64,000 bases of DNA, taken from assembly GCA_013297875.1 (NCBI GenBank), contig JAAFIW010000011.1, positions 62,001 to 126,000 on the forward strand, in the 5' to 3' direction. A model generated the notes under the pieces. It was not told the DNA's origin. It saw only the letters and a program-made list of their open reading frames with translations, and searched no databases. Below, piece by piece: positions 35,105-41,749 of the stretch. Position 1 is the stretch's first letter. Each line of letters begins with the position of its first letter. The stretch is from Comamonadaceae bacterium. Lineage in GTDB: Bacteria; Pseudomonadota; Gammaproteobacteria; Burkholderiales; Burkholderiaceae_C. Made by a program: the position numbers and the translations under genes.

Positions 35105-36199
35105 TCACGAAGCGAGCAGGCGCGAAAACTCCGATAGATCCGGTCCGGCGTGCACCGGCTGGTGCGCAGCAGGCCGACGCGGCATTTCAATGGTTTGCCA
35201 TGCGCCCAATAGCCGGCCTTTGCGGTCGACAGGAAAAGCGCTCAAGGCCTTGGCGTTGCCAGCATTTTGCTGAAAGCCCACAATGGCCTCGCCCTGGGCC
35301 ACGCGGGCCACGTCGTGGGCAGACAGGCCATGCGAAATGGCTTGGTAGACCGCCTCGTTTCGATCAGACGCCAGCTGCAGCTGCAACCATGACGCCGTGC
35401 CTTTTGCGTCCAGGCCCAACACCCCAAACGGCTGGCCTATGCAGGCCCACTCCGCCCAGCGCGACTGAGCCAGCGTCAGCAGCGCCTTGGCAATCGCTGG
35501 CGACTGCAGTGCGTCTATCTGCGACAAACTCAGTGTGCTGGCCCATAGTTGCTGCGTGCGGCTGGCCGGTGTCAGCAGCTGGTTAGACAAGCCGTTGACC
35601 AGCTGCTCAATGGCCGCACTGGTGGTTTTGGCAACCAGTTGATCCACCGTGCCCATCTCCAGCGCGGTGCTCAATTCTTCGGTTGTCGCTCCAGCGGTCA
35701 GCAGAACGCGCAAGCCTCGCCAGCCAATCAGCTCGCCCAGAATGTCCAGGCCGTCCCGGCCAGCCATCAAGTCATCCACCACGCAGGCACGTGTGAGGCT
35801 CAGGCGCTCGGGCTGGTTGGCCCAATAGTCCAGGATGGCTGGAATTAGTCGGGTCTGGCTCGCTGAAGAGGACAGCAATTGCCGGTGCAGCCAGTGGTCA
35901 TGCTCCTGAATCGGTGGCTCTTGCTGCAAGCAGTTCAAAAACGACTCGGCGCTGTAAAACACCCGCAGCGGGCAGTGACCATAGCGCTGGGACAGCAGGC
36001 TTTCGCAGGTGTCCCAGTCGGTGGTGAGCAGTGCGACCATGCCCGGCCGGTGATACAGCGGAAAGTTGATGCGGGCGGATCCTCCCCGTAAACCCAGCGT
36101 ATCGACGCCGTTGCCACCCAGCAGCCGTGCCAGCCGTTTTTCATGCAGCCGGACAACACCGGGCCGCGTTTTGGGGCTCATTTGCAACACCTTACCCAT
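35105..36199 (-). CDS. Receiver-like (response-regulator-related) protein downstream of luxI
   Basis: A 364-aa protein of unrecognised overall family. Residues 52-90 (MVALLTTDWDTCESLL) and 136-205 (ACVVDDLMAGRDGLDILGEL ... LLTAGATTEEL ... LVAKTT) resemble the start and the phospho-acceptor/Lys parts of a receiver domain, separated by an insertion of about 35 residues. The C-terminal 150 residues have a segment WAEWACIGQPFGVLGLDAKG of unknown type and no recognisable DNA-binding domain. It starts only 6 bp after the luxI stop on the same strand, so it should be co-transcribed with the autoinducer synthase, suggesting a role in the quorum response. Confidence 0.75.
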   Translation of the reverse strand: MGKVLQMSPKTRPGVVRLHEKRLARLLGGNGVDTLGLRGGSARINFPLYHRPGMVALLTTDWDTCESLLSQRYGHCPLRVFYSAESFLNCLQQEPPIQEHDHWLHRQLLSSSASQTRLIPAILDYWANQPERLSLTRACVVDDLMAGRDGLDILGELIGWRGLRVLLTAGATTEELSTALEMGTVDQLVAKTTSAAIEQLVNGLSNQLLTPASRTQQLWASTLSLSQIDALQSPAIAKALLTLAQSRWAEWACIGQPFGVLGLDAKGTASWLQLQLASDRNEAVYQAISHGLSAHDVARVAQGEAIVGFQQNAGNAKALSAFPVDRKGRLLGAWQTIEMPRRPAAHQPVHAGPDLSEFSRLLAS

Positions 36200-36205
36200 G
36201 ATGGT

Positions 36206-36814
36206 TCAACCTTCGTAGCCAACCGCATCCAGTGTCATGGAGTCCACTTCGATAAAGCAAGCCACCGTGAGCACCAGACCAATGCGCACCGGCGGGCCCA
36301 GGCGGTGAATGTGCAGACCCTGGCGCTTGAGCATGCGCTCAATGGCGGCGGTGGTGACCGTCACGTAGCGGCTGATCTGATGGGCCCTGGCGAACTTGGC
36401 CGCCTCTGCCATCAAGGCCACCGACAGCTGGCCAAAGCCCAGTTGGTGATTCACCGTGTCTTCGCCCGCCGCGACGCGGTCTGTGGCGATGGCAAAGCGG
36501 CTGAGCTCCCACACGTCGCTGCCCATGGGCGCTGACTGGCCATGCAACAGCTCGGGGAACACATCCCTGAGCATGTTGGGCCCCTGCGTGGGCAACAGAC
36601 GCCAGCAGGCGTCTACCTGCGCATCGCCAGACGTGGCCACTATGTAGTGGGCTTTGTCCAGCGCGTCAAACTCATCGATTTCCTGCCCGTCATCGGTGGT
36701 TTTGACCTCCCAACCCAGGCGGTCGTGAAACACCTGGTAACGCAACTGAAACATTCCCTTTTGCTCCTGTTCTGATAGCTCTGCCCGAGGGGCACTGATA
36801 ACGGCGTGTTGCAT
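36206..36814 (-). CDS. LuxI-family acyl-homoserine-lactone synthase
   Basis: A 202-aa autoinducer synthase that makes an N-acyl-homoserine lactone from S-adenosylmethionine and an acyl carrier. The invariant residues are in place: LRYQVFHDRLGW (Arg, Phe, Trp), EIDEFDALDKAHYI (Glu, Asp, Asp), CWRLLPT (Arg) and VWELSRFAI (Glu, Arg). The frame is open to 36850, but the ATG at 36814 has an AGAGGAG Shine-Dalgarno 9 bp upstream. A perfect lux-box-like palindrome lies 90 bp upstream. The acyl chain length cannot be read from sequence. It is in Burkholderiales order: luxI, rsaM-like gene, divergent luxR. Confidence 0.94.
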   Translation of the reverse strand: MQHAVISAPRAELSEQEQKGMFQLRYQVFHDRLGWEVKTTDDGQEIDEFDALDKAHYIVATSGDAQVDACWRLLPTQGPNMLRDVFPELLHGQSAPMGSDVWELSRFAIATDRVAAGEDTVNHQLGFGQLSVALMAEAAKFARAHQISRYVTVTTAAIERMLKRQGLHIHRLGPPVRIGLVLTVACFIEVDSMTLDAVGYEG

Positions 36815-36904
36815 CGCTGAAAACTCCTCTGAGAAAAACGTTTGCTGCAAAGATGTGTGACAAAACGTGATCTCATTGGACGATTCAATGCGCCCGGCGA
36901 ATAG

Positions 36905-36920
36905 CTATCAACCTTGATAG
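36905..36920 (-). promoter_or_regulatory. Lux-box-like palindrome upstream of luxI
   Basis: CTATCAACCTTGATAG: two perfect 7-bp arms around CC, 90 bp upstream of the luxI start codon. Size, symmetry and location fit a LuxR binding site activating luxI. Confidence 0.7.
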
Positions 36921-36954
36921 GGTGCGCGGCTGGTGCGCCCGGCCGATGCGGCGT

Positions 36955-37368
36955 TCAGATGGCCTGCATCACCTGCTGTTGCCAGGGCAGGGCGTCGATA
37001 TACGCCCACAAATCCTGACTACAGCCTTGTGGTGTCGGGTCATAGCCACCTGGGGAAAGCACCAAGATGTTGGTGCGCGGCGAGACCGCGCGCACAGCGC
37101 TGAGGTGGCCGTCGTGGTGCGCCATCCAGTCCCAGCCCAGCGAGAGCCAGGCAGTACCCATTTGGCCTACCCATTCGGTGTACCCGGCCCGCAAGCCACG
37201 GTGCATGGCGGCATGGTCGCCAGCGTCCAACAGCACCGAATCGTCCAGCACGCTGTGGGCATGGGTTAACGCCATGCTGGACAACATACGTTTTGTAATC
37301 CGTATGTAGTAGTCGGGCGTAAAGACGTATCCTGTTTCAGAAACCACAGTTGTTGCATAGTTGTGCAT
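36955..37368 (-). CDS. DUF4902 / RsaM-like quorum-sensing modulator
   Basis: A 137-aa protein starting MHNYATTVVSETG. It resembles the DUF4902 family, to which I recall the RsaM/TofM repressors of acyl-homoserine-lactone signalling belonging. Features are GYVFTPDYYIRITKRMLSSM near the N-terminus and GWDWMAHHDGHLSAV and NILVLSPGGYD further on. The frame is open upstream to 37794, but that part is antisense to luxR and low-complexity, so the ATG at 37368 is used. It lies between luxI and luxR, divergent from luxR, as in several Burkholderia and Pseudomonas systems. It has no DNA-binding motif; relatives damp autoinducer production by an unclear mechanism. Confidence 0.83.
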   Translation of the reverse strand: MHNYATTVVSETGYVFTPDYYIRITKRMLSSMALTHAHSVLDDSVLLDAGDHAAMHRGLRAGYTEWVGQMGTAWLSLGWDWMAHHDGHLSAVRAVSPRTNILVLSPGGYDPTPQGCSQDLWAYIDALPWQQQVMQAI

Positions 37369-37406
37369 GGTGTTCAAAGCCCCTTTTTTGTGTGACGAGA
37401 ATTGAT

Positions 37407-38138
37407 GTGACCAGCCTGACGCATGACCTGTCTTTGACCCGCTCGATTTACGCGGTGGCGATTGCCAACACCGCAGACGAGCTGGTTGCCTGCATTGGGC
37501 AGGCGGTGCGGCAGCTGGGATGCGAGCACTTTTTGCTGGGTCTGGAGGTGCGCAAGCCCATGCTCCAGCCGGTGCAGCATGTGGCCAGTGGCTACCCGCT
37601 GCGCTGGCAGCAACGTTACGCCGAGCAGGGCTATATCGCGCTGGATCCCACCATTTCCTATTGCCAGCAGCACACCACGCCCCTGATCTGGCGCGACAGC
37701 CTGTACAAAGGACCGTCCACCGAGCTGTTGGAAGAGGCGCGCAGCGCTGGCCTGGCCCACGGTTTGAGCGTGGGCGTGCACGGGGTGGACGCAACCAAAA
37801 GCATGATCAGTGTGGCCCGTGACCGCCCTTTTGACGGGGTGGCCGAGCAGCAGGGCATGGTGGAGGCGACAACCGTGCTGGCCGCCTGCGCGCATGTGGC
37901 GGCACAGCGGTTGATCGTGCCGGGCTTGCTGAAGGCGCAGACCCGGCAATTGACGCCTCGCGAACGGGCTTGCCTGGGTTTTGTGATGCAGGGAAAAAGC
38001 AGCTCGGTGATATCGGATCTGCTGCGCATTGCCGAGCCTACGGTGGAATTCCACGTAAAAAACGCCATGCGCAAGCTGGGCGTTGCCACCCGCCTGCAGG
38101 CCGTCGCAAAAGCTGTGGCCCTGGGCCTGTTGGAGTGA
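37407..38138 (+). CDS. LuxR-family autoinducer-binding transcriptional regulator
   Basis: A quorum-sensing regulator of about 243 aa. The N-terminal autoinducer-binding domain has the conserved Trp, Tyr, Asp-Pro and Trp (WQQRYAEQGYIALDPTISYC; PLIWRDSL). The C-terminal LuxR helix-turn-helix reads LTPRERACLGFVMQGKSS then TVEFHVKNAMRKLGVATRLQ. The start is uncertain: the frame runs from a TTG at 37350, with GTG codons at 37392 and 37407; the latter gives the usual N-terminus and has GACGAG about 7 bp upstream. The gap to the divergent DUF4902 gene is then only 38 bp, so promoters must overlap coding DNA. It presumably binds the palindrome upstream of luxI. Confidence 0.9.
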   Translation: MTSLTHDLSLTRSIYAVAIANTADELVACIGQAVRQLGCEHFLLGLEVRKPMLQPVQHVASGYPLRWQQRYAEQGYIALDPTISYCQQHTTPLIWRDSLYKGPSTELLEEARSAGLAHGLSVGVHGVDATKSMISVARDRPFDGVAEQQGMVEATTVLAACAHVAAQRLIVPGLLKAQTRQLTPRERACLGFVMQGKSSSVISDLLRIAEPTVEFHVKNAMRKLGVATRLQAVAKAVALGLLE

Positions 38139-38218
38139 TGTGAATCTGAGCACGCGCGCAGTCTAGGCTCATGCGTACTAAATTTGTCATTCGTCTACCT
38201 ATCTAGTCCGGTAGGTAC

Positions 38219-38234
38219 CTATCGACCTTGATAG
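38219..38234. promoter_or_regulatory. Second lux-box-like palindrome, between convergent genes
   Basis: CTATCGACCTTGATAG differs from the luxI box by one base and is followed by the same GGGT. It lies 81 bp after luxR and 78 bp before the end of the dienelactone hydrolase gene, so it precedes no annotated start codon. Confidence 0.5.
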
Positions 38235-38311
38235 GGTTCAGGGTTGCGCCAGCGCCACCAATGCAAGCACATCCGCTGGCCGTGCCCCAAGCCCCGGCCC
38301 GCTTACCGTGG

Positions 38312-39043
38312 CTACCTCAGTGCCCGCCCAAACAGACTGAACAGCCTCTCCCAATGCCGCTCGGCAGCGGCCTGGTGGTAGATGCCAGCACGCTGCGGAA
38401 ACACAAAGCCGTGCTCGGTACCCGGGTACCACTCAATTCGGTGCGCCGTGCCAGCGGCTTGCAGGGCGGCCTGCAATTGGGCAATGTCGGCCGGCGGTGC
38501 CCATTTGTCGGTCTCGGCGCAGGCAAAGTAGCTTTCGCACTGAATGGCCGGCGCCATGCGGTGCGGTGAATCGGTTGCCGGGGTCACCATGTTGGCACCG
38601 TGAATCGAGGCGATGCAGCTGATGCGGCCGGCAAACTGCGCCGCTGCCCACATCACAAACGGGCCACTCATGCAGTAACCCAGCGCGCCCACGCGGCTGG
38701 CCCGTGCAGCGGGCTGGCTGTCTACCCATTGCAGCAGGGCGGCGGTGTCCACCTGGGTGCTGCGGGCGTCCAGCGAGTACATGTGTTCAAACATCACGGC
38801 CATATTGGCCTCGGTTCGCTCGGTCAGCTGCCAGTCGCGGGTACGGCGGTAATACAGGTTGGGCAGCACCACGTAGTAGCCCACAGCGGCCAGCCTGCGA
38901 GCCATGTCGTGCAGCTCTTCGCGCTTGCCGGGGGCATCCATGTAAAACAGCACCACCGGCTGCGGCCCGCCTTCTTCAGGGTGCACCACAAAGCTGTTCA
39001 TCGCGCCATCGGCGGTGGGAATGTCCAGGTGTTGTTCGATCAT
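38312..39043 (-). CDS. Dienelactone hydrolase family protein
   Basis: A 243-aa alpha/beta hydrolase of the dienelactone hydrolase family. It shows the nucleophile elbow LGYCMSGPFVMWAA with Cys as nucleophile, an Asp in ETDKWAP and the catalytic His in GTEHGFVFP. A TTG could extend it to 39052, but the ATG at 39043 (MIEQHLDIPTADG) is the usual start. It begins 5 bp after the stop of the Bug binding-protein gene, so both are on one transcript. The natural substrate is unknown; the pairing with a Bug protein hints at aromatic or carboxylate breakdown. Confidence 0.9.
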   Translation of the reverse strand: MIEQHLDIPTADGAMNSFVVHPEEGGPQPVVLFYMDAPGKREELHDMARRLAAVGYYVVLPNLYYRRTRDWQLTERTEANMAVMFEHMYSLDARSTQVDTAALLQWVDSQPAARASRVGALGYCMSGPFVMWAAAQFAGRISCIASIHGANMVTPATDSPHRMAPAIQCESYFACAETDKWAPPADIAQLQAALQAAGTAHRIEWYPGTEHGFVFPQRAGIYHQAAAERHWERLFSLFGRALR

Positions 39044-39048
39044 GGCCG

Positions 39049-40020
39049 TCAATCCACCTTGGCACCGCTGGCCTTCACCACGCCTTCGTAGCGCGCATAT
39101 TCGCGCTTGATGAGGTCGGCAAACTGCTCGGGCGTGCTGGACAGGGGTTCGGTCATCAGGCCCATGAAGCGGGTTTTGACGTCAGGCGACTCCAATGCCG
39201 CCACAAACGCGCTGTTCAGCCGCGCCACTACCTCGCGCGGCGTGCCGGCCGGTGCCATCAGTCCCCACCAGGTGTCAATTTCAAAGCCGGGATAGGTGTC
39301 GGCCAGCGTCGGCACGTCAGGCAGCAAGGGGCTGCGCTTCGGGGCGGTCACCGCCAGCGGCAGCACCTTGCCTGCGCGGATGTTGGCACCCGAGGTGGCC
39401 AGGTTGTCCAGCGTGTAGTCCACCGTGCCAGACAGCAGGGCCAGCTGCGAGGGCGCGCCACCGTTGTAGGGGATGTGCACCGCAAAAATGCCTGCTTTGG
39501 CCTTGAACATCTCGCCGCCCAGATGCCCGGCGCTGCCATTGCCGCCACTGGCATAGCTCAGCTTGGCCGGGTTGGCTTTTGCATAGGCCAGGAATTCTTT
39601 CAGGTTGGTGATGTTCAGCCGCTTGGCGGTGTCGCTGTTCATCACCAGCACATTGGGAATGCGCACCATCTGCGTGATGGGCGCAAAGTCTTTGATCGGG
39701 TCATAGGGCAGTTTTTTGAACAGCCAAGGGTTGATGGCATGCATGGCCACTGCCGCAATGCCCAGGGTCTGGCCATCCGGCGCGGCCTTGGCCACCAGAT
39801 CAACGCCAATTCCGCCGCCCCCGCCGGGCCGGTTTTCAATGATGATGGGTGCACCGAGCGTGACCGAAGCTTTTTCGGCAATCATGCGGGTGGTCACGTC
39901 AATCGAGCCGCCGGCGGTGAACGGTACGATGATTTTGATCGGTTTGCCTTGGGCAAACGTCGGGGCTGCGAAGGCGGCTGCAGCAGCGGTTGTGGTGGCG
40001 AGGAAGTGGCGGCGTTGCAT
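39049..40020 (-). CDS. Bug family tripartite tricarboxylate transporter substrate-binding protein
   Basis: A 323-aa periplasmic binding protein of the Bug/TctC family, very numerous in Burkholderiales. The N-terminus MQRRHFLATTTAAAAAF has a twin-arginine-like signal ending near TFAQG. The mature part has the family marks KIIVPFTAGGSIDVTTRMIA, IENRPGGGGGIGVDLVAKA, PDGQTLGI and KLSYASGGNGSAGHLGGEMF. The frame is open to 40116, but the signal sequence sets the ATG at 40020. No TctA/TctB membrane genes are in the window. It is followed immediately by the dienelactone hydrolase gene. Confidence 0.92.
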   Translation of the reverse strand: MQRRHFLATTTAAAAAFAAPTFAQGKPIKIIVPFTAGGSIDVTTRMIAEKASVTLGAPIIIENRPGGGGGIGVDLVAKAAPDGQTLGIAAVAMHAINPWLFKKLPYDPIKDFAPITQMVRIPNVLVMNSDTAKRLNITNLKEFLAYAKANPAKLSYASGGNGSAGHLGGEMFKAKAGIFAVHIPYNGGAPSQLALLSGTVDYTLDNLATSGANIRAGKVLPLAVTAPKRSPLLPDVPTLADTYPGFEIDTWWGLMAPAGTPREVVARLNSAFVAALESPDVKTRFMGLMTEPLSSTPEQFADLIKREYARYEGVVKASGAKVD

Positions 40021-40130
40021 GTGGACGACTCCGGGGCAAAAGGGTGATTGGAATCCACCAGTGTCGCGGTTTTGCAGAGCAGCCCGTATCGCCACAAACC
40101 CCAGCGCGACGCGCACGAGCTGGCGACCAT

Positions 40131-40320
40131 GGCTTTAACCCAGATTCTCCATTAGGCGCACCTTCGGTGCTGTTTGGATTCCAACGGCGCATTTGCGGCC
40201 ATTTTCGACCCTCTTCGTCGCCCATGGCGCGCGCCATGGGCCTCCTCAGTCGGGTCAAAACTGACTCGCAACTGCATCCGTTGTCTATCCAAACCTTAAT
40301 GGAAATTCTGGGTTTAAGCC
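40131..40320. mobile_element. MITE-like element with 24-bp terminal inverted repeats
   Basis: The left end GGCTTTAACCCAGATTCTCC plus ATTA (40131-40154) and the reverse complement of the right end (40297-40320) match at 21 of 24 positions. The 190-bp interior has no ORF but holds a GCACC/GGTGC hairpin (40157-40170) and a perfect 20-bp palindrome (40221-40240). The right end supplies the stop codon of the COG3146 gene. Target-site duplications are not evident. Confidence 0.6.
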
Positions 40321-41741
40321 GCCTTGAATGGACTTCGTTCTCCCAAATGCTCCAGATACCCCACCACCCCATCGCCCTCGCGCTCCAGAAACCGCTGCAC
40401 CGCATCGGCAAACGCCGGGTGGGCCAGCCAGTGGGCGCTGGTGGTGGGCACAGGCATGAGGGCGCGGGCCATTTTGTGTTCGCCTTGTGCGCCACCTTCA
40501 AAACGGGCGTAGCCGTGGTTTATGCACCATTGCAGCGGCTGGTAGTAGCAAGCTTCAAAGTGCAGGCAGTCCACGCGCTGTAGGGCACCCCAATAGCGGC
40601 CGTAGGCCACCGGGGCTGTTTTAAGGTCAAACCGGCCATCAGCCCATGTATTTATTGGTCGAGTAGCTATTAAACTCGTAGCAATCGATTGACCCTCCCG
40701 CTCCGCGGTGAACATCAACCAGTTCTCTGGCATGCCTGTGGCCATGTTTTTGAAGAAGTCGCGGGACAGGTAGGGCGCATTGCCGTGTTCCAGGTAGGTT
40801 CGCTCGTAGCAGCGGTAGAAAAAAGCCCAGTCTTCGGGGGTGATGTCGGCCCCCAAAGCCCAGCGGAAGCTCACGCCGGCGTCTGCCACCTTGCGGCGTT
40901 CTTGCTTGATTTTTTTGCGTTTGTCTTGGGTGAGGGTGGCCAGGAAATCGTCGAAGCTGGAGAAGGGCTTGGTGGCTTCCCGCTTGTCATTCCCGCGCAG
41001 GCGGGAATCCAGGCGCGAGGTGTTTGGGTCGGAGAGCATTGGTAGCGCAGACTGGATTCCCGCCTGCGCGGGAATGACGGTCACCGCCTGCGCGGGAATG
41101 ACGGTCACCGCCTGCGCGGGAATGACGGTCACCGCATCCGCGGGAATGACGGTCACCGCATCCGCGGGAATGACGGTCACCGCATCCGCAGGAATGACGG
41201 GCATCTCATTCTTCCAGTGAAACTGCACCGTATTGCGCGTCATCAGCCCCGCCTGCTCACACGCCGCAATGTCGAGCTCACTGCCAAACAGCAGATGCAG
41301 CGACGACAGTTGTTCGTCCTCGCACCACGCAATCACCGCCCGAATCAGTGCCGTGCGAGCGGCCTCATCACGTGCCAGCAAGCGGCTGCCCGGCACGGGG
41401 GTGAAGGGCACGGCGATCAGGGCCTTGGGGTAGTAAGGCAGGCCGTGCTGTTGGTAGGCGTTGGCCCAGGCGAAGTCAAACACGTATTCGCCGTAGGAAT
41501 GATCCTTCAGGTACAGCGGGCAGGCGGCTTGCAGTTCGTCATGCAGCCACAGGGTAATGAAGCGCGGCGTCCACCCGGTTTGGGGTGAGGCGCTGCCGCT
41601 GGTGTGCAGCGCGGCCAGGTATTCGTGGCGCATGAAGGGGCTGGGCTCGCTTTGCTGGGCGAGCAGGGCGTTCCATTGCGCGGCATCCACCTCGGTGGGC
41701 GATGTGAGCACGCGGGTAACATGAACAGAATTATTTTTCAC
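40314..41741 (-). CDS. COG3146 family acyltransferase (GNAT/FemAB-like) with two in-frame repeat insertions
   Basis: A 475-aa protein of the COG3146 (peptidogalycan-biosynthesis-like) acyltransferase family, usually about 380 aa. Family marks are FVFDFAWANAYQQHGLPYYP, FDDFLATLTQDKRKKIKQER, YERTYLEHGNAPYLSRDFF, LHFEACYYQPLQWCI and GARFEGGAQGEHKM-type motifs (RFEGGAQGEHKMARALMP). It starts at a GTG (41741), 8 bp from the divergent nadE start. Two segments are foreign: residues near 177-248, an octapeptide array VIPADAVT/VIPAQAVT plus DSRLRGND, and residues near 350-375 encoded by dispersed repeat A. Both preserve the frame, and the stop lies in a MITE-like end. Activity may persist if the insertions form surface loops. 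Confidence 0.85.
   Translation of the reverse strand: MKNNSVHVTRVLTSPTEVDAAQWNALLAQQSEPSPFMRHEYLAALHTSGSASPQTGWTPRFITLWLHDELQAACPLYLKDHSYGEYVFDFAWANAYQQHGLPYYPKALIAVPFTPVPGSRLLARDEAARTALIRAVIAWCEDEQLSSLHLLFGSELDIAACEQAGLMTRNTVQFHWKNEMPVIPADAVTVIPADAVTVIPADAVTVIPAQAVTVIPAQAVTVIPAQAGIQSALPMLSDPNTSRLDSRLRGNDKREATKPFSSFDDFLATLTQDKRKKIKQERRKVADAGVSFRWALGADITPEDWAFFYRCYERTYLEHGNAPYLSRDFFKNMATGMPENWLMFTAEREGQSIATSLIATRPINTWADGRFDLKTAPVAYGRYWGALQRVDCLHFEACYYQPLQWCINHGYARFEGGAQGEHKMARALMPVPTTSAHWLAHPAFADAVQRFLEREGDGVVGYLEHLGERSPFKAA
40627..40684 (+). repeat. Dispersed repeat A inside the COG3146 gene
   Basis: CAAACCGGCCATCAGCCCAT, then TTGGTCGAGTAGCTATTAAA and a TCGTAGC tail. It is flanked by inverted hexamers GGTCAA (40625) and TTGACC (40689). 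In the coding strand it inserts about 24 residues before AYGRYWG. Confidence 0.85.
40986..41208. repeat. PAKAGIQ-type element with a 24-bp tandem array, inside a gene
   Basis: One arm (GTCATTCCCGCGCAGGCGGG plus AATCC, 40986-41012) and an opposite arm starting at 41054 that is expanded into about six 24-bp units (GGAATGACGGTCACCGCCTG plus CGCG). The outer units carry CATC in place of CCTG. There are no spacers, so this is not a CRISPR array. Confidence 0.9.
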
Positions 41742-41749
41742 CGTGTCGT

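Noticed and set aside
37369-37794. 142-residue N-terminal extension of the DUF4902 gene
   Set aside because: It is antisense to luxR, Arg/Pro/Ala-rich and unlike any family; the ATG at 37368 gives the normal protein.
38704-40047. 447-aa plus-strand open frame
   Set aside because: It is the shadow of the dienelactone hydrolase and Bug genes, both of which have clear family motifs on the minus strand.
41054-41208. Regularly spaced palindromic repeats that could suggest a small CRISPR array
   Set aside because: Units are contiguous 24-bp copies with no unique spacers and encode an in-frame octapeptide array; no cas genes are near.
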